This document shows, piece after piece, positions 19,880 to 29,121 of a DNA stretch of 41,069 nucleotides. Below the pieces are notes generated by a model. It was not told where the DNA came from. It saw nothing but the letters and a program-made list of their open reading frames with translations, and did not search any database. The stretch spans positions 740,797 through 781,865 of the forward strand of contig KZ111142.1 in NCBI GenBank assembly GCA_002077045.2, written 5' to 3'. Made by a program: the position numbers and the translations under genes. Positions within the stretch are counted from its first letter, which is position 1. The number at the start of each line of letters is the position of its first letter. Source of the DNA: Rachicladosporium sp. CCFEE 5018. Lineage: Eukaryota > Ascomycota > Dothideomycetes > Cladosporiales > Cladosporiaceae.

Positions 19880-20500
19880 CGTAGAGAAATCGTTCAGTTG
19901 ATTACCGGGACACGGTTGTTCGCGGGTCGTGACTCTGTAGTCAACCTACCTGGGCCATGGCCATGACTTATCCCAAACAGTAACTCGCACGGTCTACCTG
20001 CCGTTGGACCTCGCTTGAGTGACAAATGCCTCACATCGAGTAGATGGTTTGGGCAGTCGATCCGCCATCTCCGCGTCTCCTGATCGCAACCCCAGAGGGC
20101 AACGCCAGAAGTGTCCCACCAATCTCCATCATGCTAGAGGCCCAGAGCTACAACAAATTGCCCAGAGCTACAGCAAGACGGCAGTATGGTCGTGTGCTTC
20201 GCCAGCGCCACGTGCTAAAAAGTCAAACTGATCTCCGCAATCATCTCCGCCGCCATCTCCGTCCTGATGTGCTTCCCCGCTCAGCACCTCGCGAAATGTG
20301 GTGCCTTGCTCCGTAACCCTCTTCACATGATCACGCGTCCGAGAGCTCAAGCAACGGCGGGTATGGTGGGAGCTGCGGTTAATCACATGTCGAGTACTGG
20401 GAGAGCAATAGCTGTTTTTTGAGGTAAACAAGACTGTGACCTCCGGTGGCAGGTAAGTCTCCATCCAAGGCAACTTCAAACATTCGATAAATCCACCATC
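19880..20500. promoter_or_regulatory. Divergent promoter region, transporter and FAH/hydrolase fusion
   Basis: The 621 bp between divergent starts should control both genes. The clearest element is a pair of direct repeats at 20141-20156 and 20161-20176. No TATA box is assigned. Confidence 0.5.
20141..20176. repeat. Tandem 16-bp direct repeats with 20-bp spacing
   Basis: CCCAGAGCTACAACAA and CCCAGAGCTACAGCAA, 15 of 16 bases alike, are separated by 4 bp so that units start exactly 20 bp apart. They lie midway in the divergent promoter and could be paired protein-binding sites; no function is shown. Confidence 0.55.
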
Positions 20501-22408
20501 ATGTCAAGCGTACGTGTGAACGGGAACACCTCTCCATCTCTTACCAACTACTGCTCGTACCGTGACACCATCACCGGACACGACCGTATTGGGAGCTTGG
20601 ATGTCGACACCAACAATGTTCAGCCACTCTCGTTTGCCTCCGGCACACCTCTGTCGAATCTCTACGAAGTCATAGAAGCTGGAGAACAGGGCATTGTCGC
20701 CGCTGGAAATTCCATCTCTCGCTCAGATGTCATCTTGAACGCCCCGATCAACGGCCGTGACATTCTCTGCGTTGGCAAAAACTATGCCGAACATGCCAAA
20801 GAATTCAATAGCTCTGGCTTCGACAGCTCAGACAAAGTGGACCAGCCCACGCATCCCGTCATTTTCACCAAGCGCTTTACGTCCATCATCGCAGATGGCG
20901 AGGGAATATTCCCTCATCCAGGATTCACAGACACTGTTGACTATGAGGGAGAACTTGGTGTCGTGATTGGGAAGCCTGGTTTCCGCGTTACAGAGTCTGA
21001 AGCTATGGATTATGTTTGGGGCTATACCATCATCAATGACATGACGGCAAGAGAGCGACAGCGAGACCATAAGCAGTTCTATATTGGGAAGAGTCCCGAT
21101 ACATTCTGCCCCATGGTATGTCCCGCAATTGATTGAAAGATGTTGAGCAGGGCAGACTAATGAACTTCGTTTCCTAGGGCCCCATCGCCGTACCTGCAAG
21201 CAAGCTCGACAAAGTTCTACGTGTACAAACACATATCAATGGCGAGGAACGGCAGCACGCTACGACTGACGACTTAATCTTCAGCATCCCTTTCTTGGTC
21301 ATGACGCTCTCGGAGGGCCAGACACTTATGCCCGGCGACGTGCTGGCTACCGGCACTGTAAGTACTTGACTCGCCGGAACCGACCCCTCAAGCTAATCCA
21401 TTTGTGTAGCCAGCAGGTGTTGGTATAGGGCGCAAACCGCCCGTATATTTGCAGTCAGGCGATGAGGTTGTCGTCTCGATCACAGGACTTGGCAAGTTGA
21501 CCAACCGTATTGCTTCGGCATCTGCACAGAACCCGACATTACGACGCATTCAGGAGAGCAGTGCGCTGCAACCCAGCAATGTCACGAAATCCCTCGGTGG
21601 CACAATCGGACTGGCGACGATTAACGGAAAACCAACGAACCTCATCAAGTCTGGGAAGGAAGGTGGCAGTCCTGTGGTCTTCGTACACGGACTGGGCGGC
21701 TCCGTGGACTTCTGGACACCCCTCATCAATACAGCGGGCCTAGAGTCGACTCACTACCTGTACGGGTTCGACTTTGAAGGGCACGGACTTTCCCCGACCA
21801 AACCCCAAAGCAAGATAAGCATCTCGTCGTTGGCAGACGATGTTTGTGGCATATTTGACTATGCCAAGATCGAGAACGGCGGAACACTGATCGCACACTC
21901 GATGGGCTGCCTGGTAGCCATGTCTTTCGTGCTCAAATACCCTGGTCGAGTGCAGAAGCTCATCCTGGTCGGTCCACCGCCCTCACCTTTACCGCAGGCT
22001 GGCAGTGACGGTTCACATGCCCGCGCGGCGCTCGTCAGACAGAAAGGCATGGCAGGCGTGGTCGACGCTGTCGCTAGTGCGGGAACTTCAGCCGCAACGC
22101 AGAAGTCAAACCCACTTGCATATGCTGCGGTGCGGTTGTCGCTATTGGGCCAGGATCCAGAAGGGTACGCCAAGGCTTGCACGGCTCTTGCTGAAGCTAC
22201 CGGCACGCTCGATATGGGCAGTATTGATGCTGATGTGCTGATCATCACGGGGTCGGAGGATAAGGTCAGTCCCGTCGCCTTATGTCACAAGTACTCGGAG
22301 CAGAAGGCTGCAAAGTCAAGGAAGGTGGTGGTCTTGTCGAATGTGGGACATTGGCATGTCTTCGAAGATCCGCGTGGGGTCGCAGATGCGATCTCATCAT
22401 TCTTGTAG
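20501..22408 (+). CDS. Bifunctional enzyme: FAH-family domain fused to alpha/beta hydrolase
   Basis: Exons 20501-21115, 21178-21357 and 21410-22408 (introns of 62 and 52 nt, GTATGT and GTAAGT donors) give 597 residues. Residues about 85-290 form a fumarylacetoacetate-hydrolase-family domain: DILCVGKNYAEHAKE, metal ligands Glu149 and Glu151 in DYEGELGVVIG, Asp180 in GYTIINDMTARE, then LMPGDVLATGTPAGVGIG. Residues about 330-597 form an alpha/beta hydrolase: VVFVHGLGG, nucleophile Ser429 in AHSMGC, Asp in ITGSEDKVSP and His near 579 in NVGHWH. Both catalytic sets look complete. In bacterial meta-cleavage routes an alpha/beta C-C hydrolase makes 2-oxo-alkenoates that FAH-family hydratases then use, so a channelled two-step ring-fission product breakdown is plausible. 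No signal peptide; cytosolic. The exact substrate is unknown. Confidence 0.9.
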
Positions 22409-22967
22409 ACCGCGATCGCTAGCAATGCCAGACACGTTTGGTTCTCGCATTGGATCTCTAGCTTCGTGCCTTGTACATGGAACGAGGTAGCCGGACGTTG
22501 CTCTGCCCACTTGAAAGCCGGAGGAGACTGCTGGGTCTGTGCTATCCCTCGACCAGGGAAGTGCTGATTAGACCACGGGAAATGCAATGCGATCTAACGG
22601 GAGAAGCATGTCAATGGATGACATGGAGGGCAAAGGCGTAAGAGGGCGAGAGTGTGGAGACGAGATTATGAGGGGCGCGAAGACGTAAGTTAGTGCTCGC
22701 TACGGTCAAGCTCTGTTCGTGTGGATCGTGATCTGCGTTAATGACCTGGAGTCAAAACTTACTTGGGCTCCACAGGTCGGGGCACTATTGTACACCTCTG
22801 ACAGCGAGCTACGACTCGCCACCCCAGGCTGAACTGTTCCGCTTTTGTCATGTGTCGAGTCTCGTCTTGGTCGCTAATGTGACATGCGGCATATGTACAT
22901 CCTCATCAACCCCATATCCTCTTCCACCGATACTGTGCGTTGCGTTTCGACTATCTTCCGACATCTC
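22409..22967. other. Intergenic, right end of the copy-specific segment
   Basis: The 559 bp lie between the convergent stops of the fusion gene and the agmatinase gene. Homology with copy 2 begins only at about the agmatinase stop codon. No gene or repeat recognised. Confidence 0.5.
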
Positions 22968-24335
22968 CTAGATCTCCTCCTTGCCCTCAATCTCCTCCAC
23001 GTCGTCGCTAACCATTTCACTCAATGGTCCCTTCTTGACCATCAGCGTCATGACCTCGAACAGAGTGTCCGCAGCCGCCATGGTGGTCAACTCGGCATTT
23101 GTATCATATGCCGGAGCCACCTCGACCAAGTCACAGGCCACGAGGTTAATGCCCTCAAGTCCACGGATGATCGTCCTGAGCTCACGAGTCGACCAACCGC
23201 CGGTCTCAGGTGTACCCGTAGCAGGAGCGAAAGCGGGATCAAGCGTATCGATGTCGATGGACAAGTAGACTGGGTTCTTGTGTCCAACACGGTCATGAAT
23301 CTTCTTGATGATGCCTGCCGTGCCGATGGTATCGATCTCACGCGCTTCAACGATCTCAAACCCGACGTAGCCGTCGTTGGCGTAGTCGGAGAGTCCACTG
23401 AGCGTAGTGCGGATACCAGCATGGATGTTCGTGTCGTTCCTCAACAGCCCTTCGTGCGCAGCGTGGAAGAAGTAGGTGCCGTGGTTGATCGCGGCTTGCT
23501 TGCTTGGCGCTCCACCGAAGACCTTGGGCTTCCAGGTGTCGAGATGGGAGTCGAAGTGAATGACCGTGATGGGACCGTAGGCGCGGTTCATGCTGCGGAG
23601 GAGGGGAAGAGTGATCGTGTGATCGCCTCCCAGGGTGATGACTCTGGGCAAGGTCTTGCCCTTGAGGGATGGACCCTTCTCTTTCGCGTGGGTGGCGGGC
23701 TCGCGCATGAGGATGCTGTTGTGGCCTTCCTCGATCTGCTGGATGGCCCAGGCATTGTCGTAGCTAGATTGTTGTCAGTATAAACCCCAGCTACTGGAAG
23801 GCGATCTTGCACTTACGATGTCACCGGGATATCTCCACAATCAATCACCTTCGCCCAGCTGTTGAACGGGTTCGCGGCCAATGGTACGTTGTAGCCTCCA
23901 CTGAAGCGCACTTTGCGTGAGCCTTGTTGCATCAAGCAGGTGTAAGCTTGTGGAACGTACTAGAGATTGAGGCGGCGACTACCCTGCCTGATGCCCGAGG
24001 GCCCGAAACGGGCACCTGGGCGGTACGAAGTGCCTGTATCGAATGGAGCGCCAATGAAGGCGATGTCGTACTTCACGTCCTCGGTAGCGAGGCAGGGAGA
24101 GTAGTCGATGCGGCCGAAGGTCGAGATGCCGGAGAAGATGGAGTCGGCCTGCTGCAGTATTAGAGGAGATATGCATGCTCACTGACACTTGCGAGCCTAC
24201 CTGAGTGCCGCCATCGCCAGGCAAAGTGTTGTACCACAAGCTCTTGTGCGGTCCCTCAATCGGCTCCTGGTCGGCGTGATCGCCATGAGCGGTAACAGCA
24301 GCAACAAGCGTGGCCGCAGCAGCGAAGTACTTCAT
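22968..24335 (-). CDS. Agmatinase/arginase-family ureohydrolase with signal peptide, copy 1
   Basis: Introns 24152-24200, 23901-23960 and 23764-23816 (49, 60 and 53 nt) give 401 residues from ATG 24335. Residues 1-17 (MKYFAAAATLVAAVTAH) look like a cleaved signal peptide, so the enzyme may be secreted or vacuolar. The binuclear manganese site is present: His185 in GGDHT, Asp208/His210/Asp212 in HFDSHLD, and Asp307/Asp309 in SIDIDTLDP, followed by TGTPETGG. AFIGAPFDTGTSYRPGARFGP near the N-terminus is the agmatinase substrate-loop pattern. The expected reaction is removal of urea from agmatine or another guanidino compound. The 60-nt intron removes an in-frame TAG and restores RRLNLYGGYNV. The first intron ends in a CAGCAG tandem acceptor. 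Confidence 0.9.
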
Positions 24336-25079
24336 ATTTGCGGACTTGAAAACCTTCTCACTTGGCGACTTCAATGGCAGCACCGTGATGGACAAGAGAA
24401 GAGCGAACAAGAGAGCTCAAGGTGAAAGGAAAGTACTCAATGCTCTCACCGCTGCCGCCCGTAGCTCTACCGCCTCGGTGACAGGCCCTGTTTACTAACA
24501 ATGGAGCTGGCCTGCGCGACAGGCTCGCGAGCTCTGATGCGCCGGCGGGGTGCTTGCATAAGATGTCATCACCATCATGCAGCCCGGTAAGGCCTGTCCT
24601 GTTCCTGACGAGCGATAGGCGGCGGTGTAATGGTGGAGTTGAGTGGCAGGCCGGCGCGAGCGGCGGATTGAGGCTCAGGGAGCTGGGATCTTGGAGAAGC
24701 ATGTTTACGTCTCAAAGCGTTCTGGATCCTGATGAGGACACTATAGGCGTGGCTTCATCGAGGCCGGCGGTCAAGATTGTGCCGCTGCAATAGCCGTGAA
24801 CGCGCGCGTTGGTCATGGAATGGGAGTTGTGGCTGAGATAAGAGATCTGACGTTTGAAGCCCGCAGCAGAGCTCCAGCCTCCACAGTGGGGCCAGATCAG
24901 GAAGCTCCATCACTTCTGGAGCATTGACACGTGACAGATGCGAACTCAATGAGTGAAGTCCACTGGTTGTCGTAGTAATAGTAACGCGGTTAGAAACGAT
25001 GTCGGGACGCACACTGGAATGATGGATGGTGCATTGAGCAGGGCTGTTAGTCATGTATCGTCTAGACCATCTAATCTTG
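24336..25079. other. Intergenic region between agmatinase and MATE genes
   Basis: 744 bp, collinear with 40073-40827 apart from small indels. The frame upstream of the agmatinase ATG is open in both copies but starts only from non-ATG codons, so it is read as leader. No gene recognised. Confidence 0.5.
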
Positions 25080-26639
25080 TCATTCATGACTCTCCTCCCC
25101 CATCTCAGCCCTGTCCTGATGATCCATTCTGCCAAACGCGTACTCGACCTGCTTGTCCCAATTACTGAAAGCCACAATAGCCCACTCTGCCACGCCGACA
25201 AGATATAGTGCAATGCACTGCCCTACCCACAATCCAGCCAGACCCCAGCCATGGAAAGCCAGGTAAATGCCCAGAGGTAGCGCACCGCAGTAGTAGCATA
25301 TGATGTTCACAGCAGCGCCGACATGCTGTCGTCCCATGCCTCTCAGCGAGCCACCGCACGAGCCATTCAGACCATCTGCTATCTGGAAAAGAGCGACGTA
25401 GGGGAGGACTTCGGCGGTGAGGCGCACGACATCCTTGTCATCGTTGAAGATCTTCGCGAAGCTGTTGCGCGTGCCCATCAATATGGCAAGGACAAGAGTG
25501 CCGAGAAGCATGGATAGCCACGCAGCAGTGTTCGCAGCTCGTGCTGCACCCTTCGGGTTTCGCGCGCCTAGCAGATTGCCGACTCGGGATGATGTTGCGA
25601 CGCCAACCCCAAAGGGTATTGTGTTCATGACTTGATCGGCAGTCATAATGACTGATTGAGCAGCGAGAGGGATAGAACCGAGATTGCCGGCAACGATAGC
25701 GACGATCTCGAAAGCCCACCACTCGGTACCAACGTGGACTACGCCCAGTAAGGCGATGCGGGTGAACGGCCAGATGTTGTGCAGGCACTTTCTGCTCCAA
25801 CCACCCCAGCACTCCCAGCCAGCTACAAAGCGAGCGTATGCAAGCAACAAGAAGAAGCTCAGCCAGTAACTGATACCAGTTGCCAGTGGCGCGCCAAGTA
25901 GTCCCATATCCAGCTTGTAGATGAATAGGAGGTTCAGTCCTGCATTGATCGGCGAGGTGATGAGCAGGACGTAAGTTCCTGGTCTCATGATCTCTTGCGC
26001 TTGCAGAAACTTCTTCATGCACTCGAAGTAGATGTACCCAAGCCCGCCAGGTATCAGGACTGCAAGGAACCTTGCTCCATCTCGAGCAATGTACTCTTCT
26101 TGCCCAAGTGCTCGAAACACCGGCTCAGCGAAGGCCCACAGCACGACGATAGGTATGTACAGCAGTCCAAGTACCAGAAATGCGCGCTGCAAGATAACGC
26201 CGAGATCGTGCTTGTTCTTACTGCCTGTGAACGATGCACTGGCGAGTGTATCGATCGCAGTGGTTCCGCCCATGCCAATGAGCCAGGCGGTGGCCATTGC
26301 GAACATGTAGCTGAACGCAGCAACCGAGAGCGCTTCCGGACTAATGCGCCCAACGATAAGGACAGAGATAGTCTGCAGAGAGTTCTGCAAGGTGTATGCC
26401 AGAATCACGGGTATCGAGCCCTTGAAGAGAATCCAGAACTCGGCTGCGACGAGCTGAACACTCGACTTTCCCTCATTCTCGTAATCATAGCTCTCCCCTG
26501 CGGTATCATCGTCGTCGGGCTTTGGCAGTAATGATGTGGCCTCGTTGGGAGGCGTTCTATCATCGTCGCCCTTGCTCTTCCTGAGAAAGGCTGGCAGCCA
26601 AGACTTCGCACTCGACGTGTCGTCGTGCCTGCTCTCCAT
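25080..26639 (-). CDS. MATE-family multidrug/toxin efflux transporter
   Basis: A single-exon frame of 519 residues runs from ATG 26639. Residues 1-60 are hydrophilic and acidic (cytosolic, with a LLPK dileucine-like element), followed by twelve hydrophobic segments in two halves beginning near LFKGSIPVILAYTLQNSL and WPFTRIALLGVVHVGTEWWAFE. QTISVLIVGRISPEALSVAAFSYMF, MGGTTAIDTLASASFTGS and the second-half motif FGVGVATSSRVGNLLGARNPKGA are typical of fungal MATE antiporters (MatE repeats). Export of organic cations or drugs across the vacuolar or plasma membrane, driven by protons, is expected from the family. The gene is complete here; the second copy is cut by the window end. Confidence 0.92.
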   Translation of the reverse strand: MESRHDDTSSAKSWLPAFLRKSKGDDDRTPPNEATSLLPKPDDDDTAGESYDYENEGKSSVQLVAAEFWILFKGSIPVILAYTLQNSLQTISVLIVGRISPEALSVAAFSYMFAMATAWLIGMGGTTAIDTLASASFTGSKNKHDLGVILQRAFLVLGLLYIPIVVLWAFAEPVFRALGQEEYIARDGARFLAVLIPGGLGYIYFECMKKFLQAQEIMRPGTYVLLITSPINAGLNLLFIYKLDMGLLGAPLATGISYWLSFFLLLAYARFVAGWECWGGWSRKCLHNIWPFTRIALLGVVHVGTEWWAFEIVAIVAGNLGSIPLAAQSVIMTADQVMNTIPFGVGVATSSRVGNLLGARNPKGAARAANTAAWLSMLLGTLVLAILMGTRNSFAKIFNDDKDVVRLTAEVLPYVALFQIADGLNGSCGGSLRGMGRQHVGAAVNIICYYCGALPLGIYLAFHGWGLAGLWVGQCIALYLVGVAEWAIVAFSNWDKQVEYAFGRMDHQDRAEMGEESHE

Positions 26640-28000
26640 CCTCGCAGCTCCGATACGCGGGCAGGTGGTGAGTTGCTCGAGACGACGTGTTCAGCTCAAG
26701 CAGTCGTGAACGTCAAATACTGGGCGAAACAATTGAACATGCACTGGAAAGAAATGACCGAAGAAAACACATATTCGAGAGCTCGAATCGATCTGCCGGC
26801 ACGACAGCGATCTGCTACCTTCCATCATGTTAATGAAAGGCCTCTTTGTCAAGCATACTGCATGCTCCACCGCCTTGGGAGCTGCAGTGCAATTGAGGAC
26901 GTAATTGGGCCCACCGGATAGCGAAGCAGGAGCTGCTGAGATGCATAGTTCGACAGCTGCGTACCAGCTTCGAGCCGGCCTTATCTTGGACCTGCAGCTC
27001 TGACATGAGCTTTGAATAATCGCGAAACCGAGATTATTTCTCAGATCTGCCGACAGCTCTGTCTCGGCACGCGGCATCGAGATCGCTGCGATGTCAAGAC
27101 CAGTGTCATCATGATGAACGTGAAATCTTCCTTCTATCAGAGGTGGACACCGGCCACTGATGACACTCGGCGATTGCATTGTGTTGAGGTGATGTTAAAG
27201 ATAAGAGATTGGAGACGAAAGGGGCAGTCGAGCGCCGCTGCCAAAAGTCTGTGTTAGTCATAAATCGTGAATGCGGTAAGTCTGACCATGGTGTTGCAAT
27301 AGATCTCCCCAAACATCATCACAATGCTTTGGAACAGCTGCATCCTACGGCATCGACTGACAGCCCAGTCATCGGCGCCGAAACCTGGTCGATCACGTCC
27401 TTCCCCTTGCGCCGTATTTTGTAATCCTGGCAGGAGTCTTGCTGCGCAGACAGTGCCAGTGAAGCGACCTCGAAGCCGTGAAGACCATTCCCACATACGC
27501 CATAAAACACACTTCCCGATCATTTGCCACCACAGTCTCAATGGGATCGCCAAGCTGCTCAAACACCACATGGCAGCCACATGGCATGTATCGTCGAGCC
27601 TCGCTTCACATTATTCCGTAACACATTAGACCGGGGGCGCACAGTCTTGCGGCTGACGGGTTTCTTATCTTCACCACTCACAGCCACGCAAGCAAAGCAT
27701 GGAAAGCACCATCTCGGCAATGCTCCCCTTAGATGTCATCGAGGCGTATCGGATGACAAGTCATATTGGCATCCGATCTTGTCTTGTCTTGACTGCATGT
27801 CATACTTTTGACTCTCACCTTTGTAGGACCCACAAGGCCTATCTTGAGCTGATTTGAGTCGTGGTATATGCACCGCGAAACCCCCGTTGGGCGAGACTGA
27901 GGGCGCTAGCGGACCTGCATACTGTCGTGTTCTTTGCAAAGACATCTCGCCGTCGACGCGTACTTCTTTCGTAGCGTTGTATTGCATTTCTTGTATCGAC
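26640..28000. other. Long intergenic region before the scaffold gap
   Basis: 1.36 kb with several 60-160 codon frames on both strands, none with recognisable domains, Met context or splice structure. It lies between divergent starts of the MATE gene and the partial gene at 28001. Confidence 0.5.
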
Positions 28001-28068
28001 ATGGCAGATTTGGCGTCGCGCTCGTCTTCGGACGACAAGAAGCACCTTGACGAGAAAGCTGGCGGCGA
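28001..28068 (+). CDS. N-terminus of an unknown protein, cut by the gap
   Basis: ATG 28001 opens 22 codons (MADLASRSSSDDKKHLDEK then AGG) before the run of N. The hydrophilic Ser/Asp/Lys-rich start is common in fungal permeases, but there is too little to assign a family. The frame after the gap belongs to copy-2 noncoding sequence, so it is not a continuation. Confidence 0.4.
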
Positions 28069-28168
28069 NNNNNNNNNNNNNNNNNNNNNNNNNNNNNNNN
28101 NNNNNNNNNNNNNNNNNNNNNNNNNNNNNNNNNNNNNNNNNNNNNNNNNNNNNNNNNNNNNNNNNNNN
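28069..28168. other. Assembly gap of exactly 100 N
   Basis: A round number of N is the usual placeholder for a scaffold join of unknown size. Left of it is single-copy sequence; right of it is copy 2 of the block, starting at the point matching 2089. Confidence 0.98.
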
Positions 28169-29121
28169 TCTTCGCGACCGTGGAACCCCGTACACTCACG
28201 CAATCGCTCTGGAGACGACGCTGACCCTGCAGCGCTCAGGATACCAGCTCTGGTCGATGGTACGAAAGTTACTTTACAACTCGCAGGCTTGAAACGGAAG
28301 TCTAGGCCGTGATCAATGCCACAGCATCTGTGCTTCGATTCGATTCCTGAATACTGATTTTGCGAACGTAGAGACATCGCTCGACCGTAGTCCATGCAAG
28401 ATAGACACTTTGGGCGAAGGGGTACATCCCATGCGCTGCAGTTCACCTACGCATTCAGCCAGTGCACTTCCATTCCCGGCGGAGGCGCTGGGCTGTGGCA
28501 GCTCATTGGCCAAAGCGACGTCGTGGCCTGACCATAACCTGATAAGCCGGCTTCAAGAACATGAAACCAAAGACTTGGTACCATCACGCTACAGATGTCG
28601 CAGAAGTGCGTTTCCAAGTACGCTGAGCGTGTATTGCCATCCTCATGCTCGCCTACTCGAGGTTCGATGGGTCGGCCTCGAAAGCCAGCCAGCTTCTGAA
28701 ATACACAATGGTACGCAAACGGCCATCCTAATGCACACATCCGTTCATTCACTGCTGACCCTGGCGTACGGAAAGGGTCAAGCCATACTTGAGGCGGCCT
28801 CCACCACTCACGGGGTGAATTCCGGCTTGCCTGATCGCGGCCGCCTTGCAACGCGCCCTGCATTGTCACAACGGCGCCGACTGTGCGGCCGCACACATTG
28901 AGGAGCAGGCAACACTATTCGGCCTCGGTTTTCTATTCTTGGCGTGGTGTCGTGAGCGACGCTCGGTGTCACCAGGGACGAGGTATATATCAGGATGAGC
29001 GACTGCCATGGCGGCATCAGCTGCAGGTTCCACATTCGCGTTGTTCTTCCTTTCGATCAAAGTCTCTTGCTCGCAACTCTTACAGCTTCTGTCTGTCTGA
29101 ACAACCAGTTGAATTTCAAAG
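28169..29121. other. Intergenic region upstream of the intact membrane protein gene
   Basis: 953 bp matching 2089-3041. No domain-bearing frame. A TATA-like run TATATAT at 28984-28990 matches 2904-2910. Confidence 0.5.

Larger units (their letters stand above)
12343..22967. other. Copy-specific segment carrying a putative catabolic gene cluster
   Basis: In copy 1, 10,625 bp separate the SDR stop codon from the stop codon of the convergent agmatinase gene. In copy 2 the same two stop codons are 266 bp apart (38439-38704) with unrelated sequence. Five genes lie here: Zn2Cys6 regulator, amidohydrolase, cytochrome b5, GPR1-family transporter and FAH/hydrolase fusion. Gain in copy 1 or loss from copy 2 cannot be told apart from this window. 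I see no transposon ends, inverted repeats or target-site duplication at the borders. Confidence 0.85.
22968..25321. repeat. Second part of the duplicated block, copy 1 (pairs with 38705-41069)
   Basis: Agmatinase gene, intergenic region and the 3' end of the MATE gene are collinear with 38705-41069. Agreement is poorest in the 3' half of the agmatinase gene (about 15 differences in one 100-bp stretch near 23041) and complete over 24888-25321. Confidence 0.95.

Noticed and set aside
12343..22967. Transposon-mediated insertion of the cluster
   Set aside because: I looked for terminal inverted repeats, target-site duplications and transposase-like frames at both borders and saw none.
23901..23960. 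In-frame TAG in the agmatinase gene read as a pseudogene mark
   Set aside because: A 60-nt intron with GTACGT donor and CTTCAG acceptor removes it and restores the family sequence; the same holds in copy 2.
26691..27179. 162-codon minus-strand frame upstream of the MATE gene
   Set aside because: No domain, odd composition, overlapping frames on both strands; probably chance.
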